From Rhodopirellula sp. (GTDB taxonomy: Bacteria; Planctomycetota; Planctomycetia; Pirellulales; Pirellulaceae): a DNA stretch of 33,516 bases. Location of the stretch: positions 1 to 33,516 of the forward strand of contig NZGD01000106.1 in assembly GCA_002690925.1 (NCBI GenBank). The letters run 5' to 3'. This document shows positions 1 to 8,520 of this stretch, piece by piece (the first letter of the stretch is position 1; every line of letters begins with the position of its first letter). The notes under the pieces were generated by a model. The model had not been told where the DNA came from and searched no databases. It saw only the letters and a program-made list of their open reading frames with translations. A program made the position numbers and the translations under genes.

Positions 1-585
1 CTCGTTGATCAGACAGAACGACCTTCAGGTGCGATCCCAATCTCGGGCATCACGTGGTTCGAGGCCATTCGTTTCTGCAACCAATTGAGCATCCTGCAAG
101 GCTTGCAGCCTTACTACGAAATACACGGCCCAGATGAAACGGTTTCGATTCAACGGGGTAGTGACGGTTTCCGGCTTCCGACCGAAGCTGAGTGGGAGTA
201 CGCGTGCAGAGCAGGCACCCAAACACCGTGGTACTTTGGTGATTCCGCCGACAACATCAGTGACTTTGCTTGGCACTCGGATAATTCAAATGGTCAAACC
301 CAGGCGGTGGGTCAAAAGGAACCAAATCCATTTGGTCTGCACGACATGCTGGGCAATGTACCTGAGTGGTGTTGGGACCGATTTGACGAGGAATACTACC
401 TTAAATCGGAAGCGGTGAATCCCCCAGGTTCCACGGAGGGTGATCAACGCGTATTCCGAGGTGGTGGTGTGAGCAACCGTCCTGCACAACTGCGGTCCTC
501 AAGCCGAAATCCTCTTGGAATGCAGTATGGCGTCTCAAATGGCGTTGGTCTTCGCATTGCCCGCGATATCCCAGCGAACCGTTAG
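1..585 (+). CDS. Formylglycine-generating-enzyme-like (SUMF1/FGE-sulfatase) domain protein, 3' part only
   Basis: The reading frame is open from the first base and ends at TAG 583-585, so about 195 C-terminal residues are visible and the start lies outside the window. Family signatures are clear: GFRLPTEAEWEYACRAG, then NPFGLHDMLGNVPEWCWD, then RVFRGGG and a final GLRIAR. True formylglycine-generating enzymes oxidise the sulfatase active-site Cys and use a Cys pair in the segment after the GGS/GGG motif. Here that segment (about the last 35 residues) contains no Cys. This points to a non-FGE member of the superfamily. In planctomycetes such domains also occur at the C-terminus of Ser/Thr kinases or other large proteins, so the missing N-terminal part could carry a different function. 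The domain assignment is firm; FGE activity is doubtful. Confidence 0.88.
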   Translation, partial: LVDQTERPSGAIPISGITWFEAIRFCNQLSILQGLQPYYEIHGPDETVSIQRGSDGFRLPTEAEWEYACRAGTQTPWYFGDSADNISDFAWHSDNSNGQTQAVGQKEPNPFGLHDMLGNVPEWCWDRFDEEYYLKSEAVNPPGSTEGDQRVFRGGGVSNRPAQLRSSSRNPLGMQYGVSNGVGLRIARDIPANR

Positions 586-1014
586 CTCCAAGTCCAGCTC
601 AACCACATCGGGCAGCCGGTGGGAAGCGTGTTGAAAGCGGCTCAACTTGAATTCACCTCAGGCGAACGATGACGGTGTCGGCAAAATGCGTGGACGGTTG
701 CAGCAGCGAAGATTGAGGGCAATGTTCGCGGATTGTGCTGTTCAATACACGAAAGCACTTATTTTCCCGGTAGTTTCGTGATGCATTCCATTCATCCCTA
801 CCTCTGCTGAGCCTAGAGATGCCCGACCTCACAGATGGTCTCACGGCAGCCGCCCGTGAATGAACGTCTTGGTGCAGTTTACAAGTTAATTCGCTGCCAT
901 TGACGAACATCCACGTTCGATTTCAAGTTTTTGATTTTTTCGCGGGACGCGTCTCCGTTCAAGTGATTAGCCGCCCACTGGGCACCGTATTCACAACAAA
1001 ACCGGAGAGAACCC
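586..1014. other. Intergenic region, no gene recognised
   Basis: About 430 bases between the FGE-like gene and the next gene. Short open frames on both strands show no recognisable motif, signal peptide or family pattern. No convincing terminator hairpin with a T-run was seen after the stop at 585. The only clear signal is the ribosome binding site GGAGAG at about 1003-1008, which serves the gene at 1015. Confidence 0.5.
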
Positions 1015-1917
1015 ATGAAAACGAAACTTCCCCACCAACTGTTCGCAGCCATGTTGAGCGTCCTTGCCATGCCAGCGCTCGCAAGAGCTTGTGGCGACTA
1101 CGGCGGTTTCCGCCCCTACCTCGTCGCGGAAGCCGAGTTTGAAGGCTCGATCGCGCAAGGCGAACTGCTCATCGCAATCAATCCAGAAGGGTCCCTCATC
1201 TCCAAAAATATGATGTGGGGTACAATCCGGGAGTATGGTCGCTTTGGTCGGAAGCTCTTGCCCCATATCGATGTCTTGGGGGATCGTGTGTGTGTTGCGA
1301 CCAAAACGGAGATTTGCGAGATCAGCTTAAAGACGGGAAAACTCTTAAGAGCGCACCCACATACTCAAGGAAAATGCGGGGCCGTCATCGTTGGCGATCA
1401 CAAGGTGTTTCTCAACAACGGAACAAACGTCGCAATCATGGACATGTCCGATGGGACCACACTTCGAAAAATCAACCTGATGCCTAAAGGTTTGGCCAGC
1501 CGTACTGTGACCGGTGCAACCACCAGAATCCAACACGCCCGCGCAGGCAATCGTCTCTACGTCGTTCGCCCCAACACAAGTGGTGTTGCCGTCGTGGACC
1601 TCCAAACCGATCGGCGAATTCGGGATATCCACACCGCTACCAAAATGCTGCCTACCGACATTTTTCACTCAGACGGTACTCTCTTTGTCGTCAACCGCTC
1701 CACATCCTACGGAATGCAGTACGAAACTCTGAGCACCTTCAACGCAGTCACAGGGAAGTTGAAAAAATCGATCTCTTTGAATGATCTGTGCAACAAACTG
1801 CCAACCACACAAGCAACGGACCCGACCACGATTCTCGGAGCCTACCGTGACGGCATCCTGGTCTCAGTGAACGAACGGCTGCGATTCTTCAACAAGAAAG
1901 GTGTCTTTGTGAAGTAA
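1015..1917 (+). CDS. Exported beta-propeller-like protein of unknown function
   Basis: This 300-residue protein begins with a probable signal peptide (MKTK, a hydrophobic stretch to about residue 20, then ALARA as a plausible cleavage site). The ATG at 1015 has GGAGAG seven to eight bases upstream, which supports this start. The body holds repeated short beta units of the type seen in PQQ-like or YVTN-like propellers, for example SLKTGKLLRA, VVDLQTDRRIRDI and FNAVTGKLKKSISL, spaced about 40-60 residues apart. I see no catalytic motif. A role in binding or scaffolding outside the cytoplasm is inferred from the fold pattern only. At 300 residues it is short for a full eight-blade PQQ propeller. 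A stem-loop lies about 50 bases after its stop codon. Confidence 0.75.
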   Translation: MKTKLPHQLFAAMLSVLAMPALARACGDYGGFRPYLVAEAEFEGSIAQGELLIAINPEGSLISKNMMWGTIREYGRFGRKLLPHIDVLGDRVCVATKTEICEISLKTGKLLRAHPHTQGKCGAVIVGDHKVFLNNGTNVAIMDMSDGTTLRKINLMPKGLASRTVTGATTRIQHARAGNRLYVVRPNTSGVAVVDLQTDRRIRDIHTATKMLPTDIFHSDGTLFVVNRSTSYGMQYETLSTFNAVTGKLKKSISLNDLCNKLPTTQATDPTTILGAYRDGILVSVNERLRFFNKKGVFVK

Positions 1918-1966
1918 GTGCCGAAACACAGTATCGACGTGGTGACCTTCTGCCCTGCCAGTCAGC

Positions 1967-1999
1967 ACAGACTCGCTTCCTGAGCGGAAGCGAATCTGT
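1967..1999 (+). terminator. Stem-loop after the propeller-like gene
   Basis: ACAGACTCGCTTCC (1967-1980) pairs with GGAAGCGAATCTGT (1986-1999) over 14 positions with one C-A mismatch and a five-base TGAGC loop. It sits 50 bases after the stop at 1917 and 41 bases before the next start. There is no T-run after the stem, so it may be a factor-assisted terminator, an mRNA-stabilising hairpin or a REP-type repeat. Confidence 0.45.
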
Positions 2000-2039
2000 C
2001 CCGGTAACGGTCGGTATCGCAACGGGTGGTCAGCAGCTT

Positions 2040-3944
2040 ATGGTTGCGACCCGTCAGCACCCTATCAACCCAACTATGAAAAAACATCACCCAAGTGCAA
2101 AAAGTAAAATGCTGCCCCCACGCAACACCATCTCGTGCATTGTCTCTTCACTGGGCGTCCTTACTCTTTTCGGCCTGACACCCAGTTGGCCCGAGGAACA
2201 CACCAGCCCCGCGTCCGAACCGCGGCTGGATGCAAACCACGTAGCCAAAGTTGCAATCAAATCGGTGGGGACGTCTGTCATCGGCCAGACCATTTCAAAA
2301 CTTCACGTGGCTGAACCTCACGGGCGCGACTTTTCCTTCACCCGTATTCGCGGCAAACGCCTCACCGTGATTGCCTTTCTGGGTACCGAATGTCCGCTGG
2401 CAAAACTTTACAGTGCACGATTGGAAACACTCGCACAGCAATACCGTAACCATGGGCTAACCGTGATTGGATTCTGCTCCAACGCTCAAGACTCCCAACA
2501 GGACGTAACGGATTTTGTGCATCAACACGCTCTCACATTCCCGGTTTTTAAAGACACGAGGCACCGGGTTGCTGATCAATTGAAGGCAGTTCGCACACCC
2601 GAAGTTTTCTTGCTGGACCATGAGCAACGAGTTGTTTACTGGGGACGCATTGACGATCAATACGCAATTGGCATTAAAAAAGCCAAACCCCAACGATCGG
2701 ACTTGAAAATCGCAATCGACGAAACCCTCGCTGGAAACAAGGTCTCAATACCGATCGCCGAATCCGTCGGATGTCACATCGGTAGACTCGAGATTCCTGT
2801 GCCGACTGCTGACCTGACATTCCATGAACACATCATTCCGCTGTTGAGAAAGCACTGTGTCAACTGCCACAAACAAGACAATATCGCACCATTTGCATTA
2901 CTGCATTATGACGAAGTTGCCGGCTGGGCACCGATGATTCGAGAAGTTGTCGAAGGCGAGCGAATGCCCCCGTGGTTTGCCAACCCCAATCACGGCAACT
3001 TCAAGAACAACGCCAGATTGAGTGCCGCGGAAAAAGCAACTCTGCTCGGCTGGATCGAGCGTGGTTGTCCTCCGGGTTCATTGGATGTTGTCGCAGACAT
3101 ACAGATCGAGCAAAACAAATCTGCGAAAAGCAACTGGGAAATCCCTGAACCAGACGAGGTATTCTTCATAAGTGATCATCCCCACACGATCCCGGCCCAG
3201 GGGCAAGTTGACTATGAATACTTTCTTGTAGATCCGGAATTTCAGGAAGACAAATTTCTGCAGGCGGTTCAAGTCAAGCCTGGAAACTATTCCGTGGTGC
3301 ACCACGCACTGGTCTCCCTTGTTATGCCCGGAAATACTTCACCCGGAGTCGGGAACTGTGGTGTGTTGATCAACTACGCACCGGGGATGCAGTCAACAAA
3401 GCTTCCAGCTGGGATGGGAATTCACGTACCGGCTGGAGCAAAGTTTCTGTTTCAGATGCATTACACCCCCAATGGAACCCAGCAGCGTGATCGGACTTCA
3501 CTGGGAATTGTCTTCGCTAACCCCCGCCAAGTGACTTCGGTTGTCCGTGGTGGTGCGATTGCAAACGTCGGGATCACAATCCCGCCCAATACTCATGACC
3601 ATCACGAGGTTGCTGAATTGAAAATCGACCGTCCTGTTGAACTCCTGAGCCTGTCACCCCACATGCACTTGCGAGGAAAGGCCTTCCGCTATGAAGCGTT
3701 TTTTCCCAAGGGTCGCCGCGAAATATTGCTGGACGTTCCCAAGTACGACTTCAACTGGCAGCTGCGTTATTTGCTCGAAAAACCGTTGCCTCTGCCGCCA
3801 GGAACCCGTATTCGGTGCACAGCTTGGTATGACAATTCCTCCAGAAACCCCGCCAATCCGGATTCCACACTTGAGATTCAATGGGGCGACCAGACGACTG
3901 ACGAAATGCTCATCGGGTTCTACAGCATCGTTGAACCCCGATAA
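2040..3944 (+). CDS. Redoxin / c-type heme / PHM-like copper monooxygenase fusion protein
   Basis: A 634-residue protein in three parts. After an N-terminal export signal (hydrophobic core about residues 31-48) comes a thioredoxin-like redoxin domain (about 78-235) with FLGTECPLAK; only one Cys (C118) sits at the usual active site. Next is a c-type heme motif CVNCH (273-277) with RMPPW (M309) as a likely axial methionine. The C-terminal half resembles the copper type II ascorbate-dependent monooxygenase (PHM/DBH) fold: HH at 421-422, FQMHYTPNG at 471-479 and SPHMHLRG at 539-546 supply candidate copper ligands. Proteins with this layout are known in planctomycetes and Verrucomicrobia but, to my knowledge, are not characterised. 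An extracytoplasmic redox enzyme is inferred; the substrate is unknown. In-frame ATGs at 2076 and 2109 are alternative starts, as no strong ribosome site marks 2040. Confidence 0.85.
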   Translation: MVATRQHPINPTMKKHHPSAKSKMLPPRNTISCIVSSLGVLTLFGLTPSWPEEHTSPASEPRLDANHVAKVAIKSVGTSVIGQTISKLHVAEPHGRDFSFTRIRGKRLTVIAFLGTECPLAKLYSARLETLAQQYRNHGLTVIGFCSNAQDSQQDVTDFVHQHALTFPVFKDTRHRVADQLKAVRTPEVFLLDHEQRVVYWGRIDDQYAIGIKKAKPQRSDLKIAIDETLAGNKVSIPIAESVGCHIGRLEIPVPTADLTFHEHIIPLLRKHCVNCHKQDNIAPFALLHYDEVAGWAPMIREVVEGERMPPWFANPNHGNFKNNARLSAAEKATLLGWIERGCPPGSLDVVADIQIEQNKSAKSNWEIPEPDEVFFISDHPHTIPAQGQVDYEYFLVDPEFQEDKFLQAVQVKPGNYSVVHHALVSLVMPGNTSPGVGNCGVLINYAPGMQSTKLPAGMGIHVPAGAKFLFQMHYTPNGTQQRDRTSLGIVFANPRQVTSVVRGGAIANVGITIPPNTHDHHEVAELKIDRPVELLSLSPHMHLRGKAFRYEAFFPKGRREILLDVPKYDFNWQLRYLLEKPLPLPPGTRIRCTAWYDNSSRNPANPDSTLEIQWGDQTTDEMLIGFYSIVEPR

Positions 3945-4077
3945 CGTTCAAGTTCATGAGCACCCAGCGGTCGTCGTCCTGAGCCTTTAACTTAGGAACC
4001 GAAGAGATGATGCCCCATCATCAATGCATCCCCGCTACATTAGCATCCAGACTGCAGTTGCCCAAAACACGAGAGCC

Positions 4078-5262
4078 ATGATGGATACTACAGACCGGAC
4101 GCTTTCCGAAGAATTGTCGCTCTTGTTTCGCGAGGACGTGACTATAAGTGATGTCACCAGCCAACAGAGGGGCGACACTCAAATAGCGGTCGCCAACATG
4201 TCTTACTGGAAATTGGACGAGAACCAACGCCATTACAAACAAACCGTTTTGGTACTCAGGGACTCGCACCTAAAAGTACCTGATTTCATTCTGCAATCAC
4301 GTTCCAGCGGTAATTTCTTCAACGTCTTGACTCAACTGCTAGGCCCACGGCCTCTCGAATTTCGAGACTCACCCAAATTCCAAACCAATTACTTACTCTC
4401 AGGTCCAACAGAAATCGCGATTCGTGCGTTCTTTACCAAACACGTACGTGATTTTTTTGAAGAAGCGACAGAATGGACCATCCGTGGCACTGAAAGTTGT
4501 CTTATTTTGTGCCACCAGAACAAAATCTACAAAGAACGCGAACGAGAAAACTTTACGGCACAGGGACTCCAAGTTCTGACATTGCTGCAGGAAGCAGAGG
4601 AGCGTTTGGACCGGCAACCCGAGATTCGACGGCAAGCAACCCTGGAAGAATTGAATCGGTCAACCAATCAGCTTGGTGGCATCGCGGGAATGATGCTCGA
4701 AGAACAATTAAAAAGACTCGCAATCAAACGGGCAGATCTTGAAGCATACCTTCACTCAACGCCCCCTCGGCAACCCCCACCTGCGCTGACCAGACAACTC
4801 TATAGCGATCAATTCAAGTTCCTTTTCGTAGGATTGGGCTTTCTCATCTTCGGGATTGTCGTGGGTACTGTGCTACTGCTGACGATGAAAGACAACAGCA
4901 AACTGGTGGCTGTTACCTTTACAGCCACCGTTCCAACCATTGGTTTATCGCTACTGCTTGCAAGTCTTCGCTTTCACCTAAGAACTTCCAGAACCTTGTG
5001 CGCGGGACGGGTCGCGACAGGCTCAATTCGTGACATCAAGAGCACAACTTCCAGCGTGAATGGGCAGCACAAATTCCACATCTTCGTTCAATACGAACTG
5101 GATGGCACGACCCATGATACAAAATTCAACGCCTACGGCTTCGAAGTTGACTTCGCAAAGAATCTCCTCTCCCGGGGCGAACCGACACGATTCCTGATTG
5201 ACCCCAAAGATGCCAACCATGTCATTTGCGTTGACACACTGCGGGTCACCGAGGATCCTTGA
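4078..5262 (+). CDS. Two-TM membrane protein with a DUF3592-like C-terminal region
   Basis: About 395 residues. The N-terminal 240 residues look soluble and end in a charged helical, probably coiled-coil stretch (rich in Glu, Arg and Gln, about codons 4580-4750). Two transmembrane helices follow, encoded at about 4822-4890 and 4906-4980. The tail, after RTLCAGRVATGSIRDIKS, has the small beta pattern seen in DUF3592-type membrane proteins (a variable-charge strand, VQYELDG, then FLIDPKDANHVICVD). The frame is open from an ATG at 4024, but the tandem ATGs at 4078/4081 are preceded by ACGAGAG, so I prefer the later start. The function is unknown. It follows the redox fusion gene by about 130 bases in the same direction and converges with the esterase gene at 5317. 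Confidence 0.7.
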   Translation: MMDTTDRTLSEELSLLFREDVTISDVTSQQRGDTQIAVANMSYWKLDENQRHYKQTVLVLRDSHLKVPDFILQSRSSGNFFNVLTQLLGPRPLEFRDSPKFQTNYLLSGPTEIAIRAFFTKHVRDFFEEATEWTIRGTESCLILCHQNKIYKERERENFTAQGLQVLTLLQEAEERLDRQPEIRRQATLEELNRSTNQLGGIAGMMLEEQLKRLAIKRADLEAYLHSTPPRQPPPALTRQLYSDQFKFLFVGLGFLIFGIVVGTVLLLTMKDNSKLVAVTFTATVPTIGLSLLLASLRFHLRTSRTLCAGRVATGSIRDIKSTTSSVNGQHKFHIFVQYELDGTTHDTKFNAYGFEVDFAKNLLSRGEPTRFLIDPKDANHVICVDTLRVTEDP

Positions 5263-5316
5263 TTGCCATTCACCGCGTCAGACGACAAAGTTGCGAGTTG
5301 AAAATGAATGCCGGTA

Positions 5317-8217
5317 TCACTCTGCAAGTTTCGCCATTTCGACGGCTGTCTGCTTCATGCTCTTTGGCCAACTTTCGAATGTGAACTTCCGTGCTGCAGG
5401 GATGTTTGGAACCGTGATATTTTCAAGCAGTGATTCAGCAGGTTGAGCGTAGATGAACTGCACATCATTTTGACCATAGGTGGCATTGAGGCTGCGTGCA
5501 TAGATTTCCAGTTCAGCTGCGTACTCGGCGGGGTCGTACCCAATATTACTTTCCGATGGAACCCAGATCACGCCGGCGACTGCCATTGGCGTCATGGGGC
5601 TGACACACCAATTGTAGGCATAGGTTGGGATCGTATCAGCAGCAACCTCGCTTCCTTTCCCCGCCTCGGGAAACGGCGGTGCGGAAAGCGGCGTTGAAGT
5701 CCACCAATCCTTCTGCTGACCACTCAAGACAGTGATCGTGCTGACAAATTTTTTCACGTCCCGCACATGCTCTGCGACTGATTCGCGTGCCACCTCCGTA
5801 CTGGGATACTGCATGAACAATTCATTCAAACGTTTTTTGAAAAATGGATTCTTCACATCTTTCACCCCTGCGAACGACGTCCAGGAAAGTGGTGATGCCA
5901 TTTGGCTGGAACGCCCACCACGTCCGGAAGACATGGTGATGAACCCTTGCGGTATCCCTTTTCGATCAAGCGTCTTGGCAAAGTGATAGGCGAACATCGT
6001 GACACCCCGATCACCTTCCCAATGATCCGTTCCCATCCATGAGGAACGATACTTACCGCCTCCGGTTTCAAACTTACGCTTTCTAGGGGTCGTGAAAGTA
6101 CTTGCACTGGTCTTGCGTCTGAATTCGCGAACCAGAGGCAGTTCCTTCGGTGGAGTCGCCCCCTGAGCACGTGAATTGAAGGCCATTTCTCCGTTGAGCA
6201 ACGTTGATCCCGTCAGATACCAGACATCACCCACCAGGATATTGTTCACGATCTTGCTGTGACCGTGCGTCGAGACCACCGACAGTGAAACTGGAGTGCG
6301 AGATGCCTCACGTGCAGGAAACTCAACCGCCCACTGTTGCAAATCGTTCGCCACGGCAGCCCGTGTCACGTCGCCTAACGTGACCTTCACCTCCACTCCC
6401 TGATTTGCGTGCCCCCAAACCGGAATGGGGCGATCACGTTGAATGACCGCGCCATCCCTGAAGTATTCGACAACCTGCAAAATCGGGTAATCAGGATCGG
6501 TGTACTGGGCATAACGTGCTTTGAGTGCCGCAGCCTTTTCAAGATCGTCCTCTTCAAAAATCAGCTTCCCATCAACCACTGCGAATGGAGTCGCAGGTAA
6601 TCCGGCCTTGTTGTAGAGATTCGACATTTCAGGAACTGCGTTATACGCATATTGCACACCAAGCGGCTCCGGGACACCCGCGGACGTTACCACCACGTTG
6701 TCGCCTGAGATCACTGCCTCGGCGGCATGCCAAACCTTGTCCTTGCCGCAAAGTCGAAAATGATTCAAGTGCCCCTGCGGATCTGGTTTCGCAGGTTCAA
6801 CATACTGACCTTCTTCGCGGTAATCTTTCGCCATGCCTTTGCTACCGATCATCAGACCACCGAACAGACTCTCCTGCTCGAATGAGACAATGACCTGATT
6901 TCCTTTCACTTCGTACCCTGCGTAAATCGGGCCGGTGTAGGGGATGTCGCGTCCATACTGCTTTGCCAACGCCCAGCGTGCCATTCGCATGCCCGGATGC
7001 AGCTTATTGAAATAGTGGATGCCCTGAGGACGTGCAGAATTCAGGTCAGACTGAACGACCATCCCCACATGGTCCCGATTTTCCATAAAGAACTTGTGCT
7101 GCACCTGGCGAATATCGGCGAAACCCACAGTGTTCGGATCCGGCGATCCATAGCACTGCATTTGAGTGAAATAAAACGGCATCTCGGGCATGCCCCACGC
7201 GTCTCTCCAGCCCTCAACCAAAGCTTCCATTCGCGCGGCATAGATTCGTCCATCTCCCGAGTTACTCGTTCCCTGGCACCAGATTGCACCTCGAACTGCA
7301 AAGGGAATCACGGGGTTGATTTTCCCGTTAAAAAATTGTGACGGCCCCCTCCACATACCAGCGATACCCGGTAATCCTGGACGAGCCGGAATACGTCCAC
7401 CGGCGTCAGCCGCCCGCCCTGCAACTTTTTGCCACGCTGCCAAGTCTTCGTAGTAACGCTCAAACGCTTTGCGTCCTTTCTCTGCTGTTGGATCCGCGTT
7501 CTGAATCAGCATAGCATCAATCTTCAAGCCCTCATGCTGCTCGATAGCCTGACGCTCAGTAAACGCCTCGATCCGCGTATTGCTATGCGCACTCAACAGA
7601 ATCCCAATAGGCACATCCAGCTCTTTGTACAACTCATACGCGAATGCCAACGACAAGGCAGAAAATCCACTGGCATTCTGGTGTGTCTTCCAGCCCTCAT
7701 CCGACGTCGCCCTTTTTTGCGGATAAAGTGCTGAAACGGTATTGATACTGATCTCGCGAATCGGGACATCCGTCTCCGAACCCGCAATCTCACTCGCAAG
7801 CTCCCTGCACATGCTGCTTCCGGCTGTCCAGACCATGTTGGACTGACCCGATGAAAACCAGACTTCTCCCACTAACACGGACTCGAGCGAAATGATTTCA
7901 TTCCGCTCGTTTCCTACTTTTAGAATCCGTTCCTCTCGCGAGGCGGAGAGAGGGTCAAGACGAACGATCCAGTCACCCTGTTGATTCGTAATTGTGGACT
8001 TTTGTTGCCCGCCGAATTCAACCGTCACCTTGGTTCCAGGCAGATCAAATCCCCACACGGGAACCTTAACCTGACGCTGCAAAATCATATTATTGGTGAA
8101 TGGCACCGCGACTTCGAGCGTTTGCTCGCCAGTTGCAATGGTCGATGCTGACAGCACAGCAGCCACTGAGAGCACCAGCGTTGAAACAAAAACTCTGATT
8201 TCTTGTATGAGCATCAT
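5317..8217 (-). CDS. Secreted sialate O-acetylesterase-type SGNH esterase with a second, degenerate esterase module
   Basis: This 966-residue protein has an N-terminal signal peptide (to about residue 30). Module 1 (about 34-545) carries the family landmarks: a small beta domain from NNMILQR to LVGEVW, then FSSGQSNMVW with nucleophile S126, GAIWCQGTSNSGDG (310-323) and a late His block (IHYFNKLHPGMRMARWAL, 400-417). These match carbohydrate acetylesterases of the SASA/DUF303 group. Module 2 (about 580-966) repeats the same order: DGAVIQRDRPIPVWG, LVGDVWYLTGST where GQSN should be (668-672), and AGVIWVPSESN (881-891) where CQGTSN should be. It therefore has the fold pattern without the nucleophile motif. 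The enzyme probably removes acetyl groups from glycans outside the cytoplasm; the sugar is not known. It lies 303 bases downstream of a sulfatase in the same direction. Confidence 0.88.
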   Translation of the reverse strand: MMLIQEIRVFVSTLVLSVAAVLSASTIATGEQTLEVAVPFTNNMILQRQVKVPVWGFDLPGTKVTVEFGGQQKSTITNQQGDWIVRLDPLSASREERILKVGNERNEIISLESVLVGEVWFSSGQSNMVWTAGSSMCRELASEIAGSETDVPIREISINTVSALYPQKRATSDEGWKTHQNASGFSALSLAFAYELYKELDVPIGILLSAHSNTRIEAFTERQAIEQHEGLKIDAMLIQNADPTAEKGRKAFERYYEDLAAWQKVAGRAADAGGRIPARPGLPGIAGMWRGPSQFFNGKINPVIPFAVRGAIWCQGTSNSGDGRIYAARMEALVEGWRDAWGMPEMPFYFTQMQCYGSPDPNTVGFADIRQVQHKFFMENRDHVGMVVQSDLNSARPQGIHYFNKLHPGMRMARWALAKQYGRDIPYTGPIYAGYEVKGNQVIVSFEQESLFGGLMIGSKGMAKDYREEGQYVEPAKPDPQGHLNHFRLCGKDKVWHAAEAVISGDNVVVTSAGVPEPLGVQYAYNAVPEMSNLYNKAGLPATPFAVVDGKLIFEEDDLEKAAALKARYAQYTDPDYPILQVVEYFRDGAVIQRDRPIPVWGHANQGVEVKVTLGDVTRAAVANDLQQWAVEFPAREASRTPVSLSVVSTHGHSKIVNNILVGDVWYLTGSTLLNGEMAFNSRAQGATPPKELPLVREFRRKTSASTFTTPRKRKFETGGGKYRSSWMGTDHWEGDRGVTMFAYHFAKTLDRKGIPQGFITMSSGRGGRSSQMASPLSWTSFAGVKDVKNPFFKKRLNELFMQYPSTEVARESVAEHVRDVKKFVSTITVLSGQQKDWWTSTPLSAPPFPEAGKGSEVAADTIPTYAYNWCVSPMTPMAVAGVIWVPSESNIGYDPAEYAAELEIYARSLNATYGQNDVQFIYAQPAESLLENITVPNIPAARKFTFESWPKSMKQTAVEMAKLAE

Positions 8218-8329
8218 TTACAAATCTTTTTTAGAAAGCTGCGAGGGCAGACACAATCGGTAAGATTGTGCAGGTAATTTGCGGGAAGGTTCGTGGGGAT
8301 ACAGCAAGCCACATGAACAGCGTCCAAGT

Positions 8330-8363
8330 CATCAGTCCTCAGTCATCAGCCCTCAGTCATCAC
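8330..8363. repeat. 14-bp short tandem repeat
   Basis: CATCAGTCCTCAGT (8330-8343), CATCAGCCCTCAGT (8344-8357) and a partial third unit CATCAC. The two full units differ at one base. The repeat sits in the 303-base gap between the sulfatase and the esterase genes. No function can be read from it. Confidence 0.7.
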
Positions 8364-8452
8364 AACTTCAATCGACCACGCCAACCGGATCAGCACAGCT
8401 TAGTGTTCGCCGCAATCAAGCGACAGGAACCGCACGGAACACTTTTGGTTGT

Positions 8453-8496
8453 ACTGGCACAACTGACGCCAGTGGTGTCAAATTTAATGATGACAC
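8453..8496 (-). terminator. Two adjacent stem-loops after the sulfatase stop codon
   Basis: On the minus strand, GTGTCA/TGACAC (8491-8496 with 8475-8480, ten-base loop) is followed at once by ACTGGC/GCCAGT (8468-8473 with 8453-8458, nine-base loop). They begin 25 bases after the sulfatase stop at 8521. The stems are only six base pairs each and no T-run follows, so they may end or weaken transcription into the esterase gene, or have no role. Confidence 0.3.
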
Positions 8497-8520
8497 TGTC
8501 TACTTCTTCCTACTTTATTC

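Larger units (their letters stand above)
8218..8520. other. Gap between the sulfatase and esterase genes
   Basis: About 300 bases without a supported gene. It holds the 14-bp tandem repeat (8330-8363) and the pair of small stem-loops (8453-8496). The plus-strand open frames here run into the antisense of the sulfatase gene and have no family features. Confidence 0.5.

Noticed and set aside
653..910. Minus-strand 85-codon frame in the first intergenic region
   Set aside because: No ribosome site, motif or hydrophobic segment; composition does not resemble that of the real genes nearby.
8330..8363. Possible CRISPR-like repeats
   Set aside because: The units are 14 bases, directly adjacent and without spacers, so this is a short tandem repeat.
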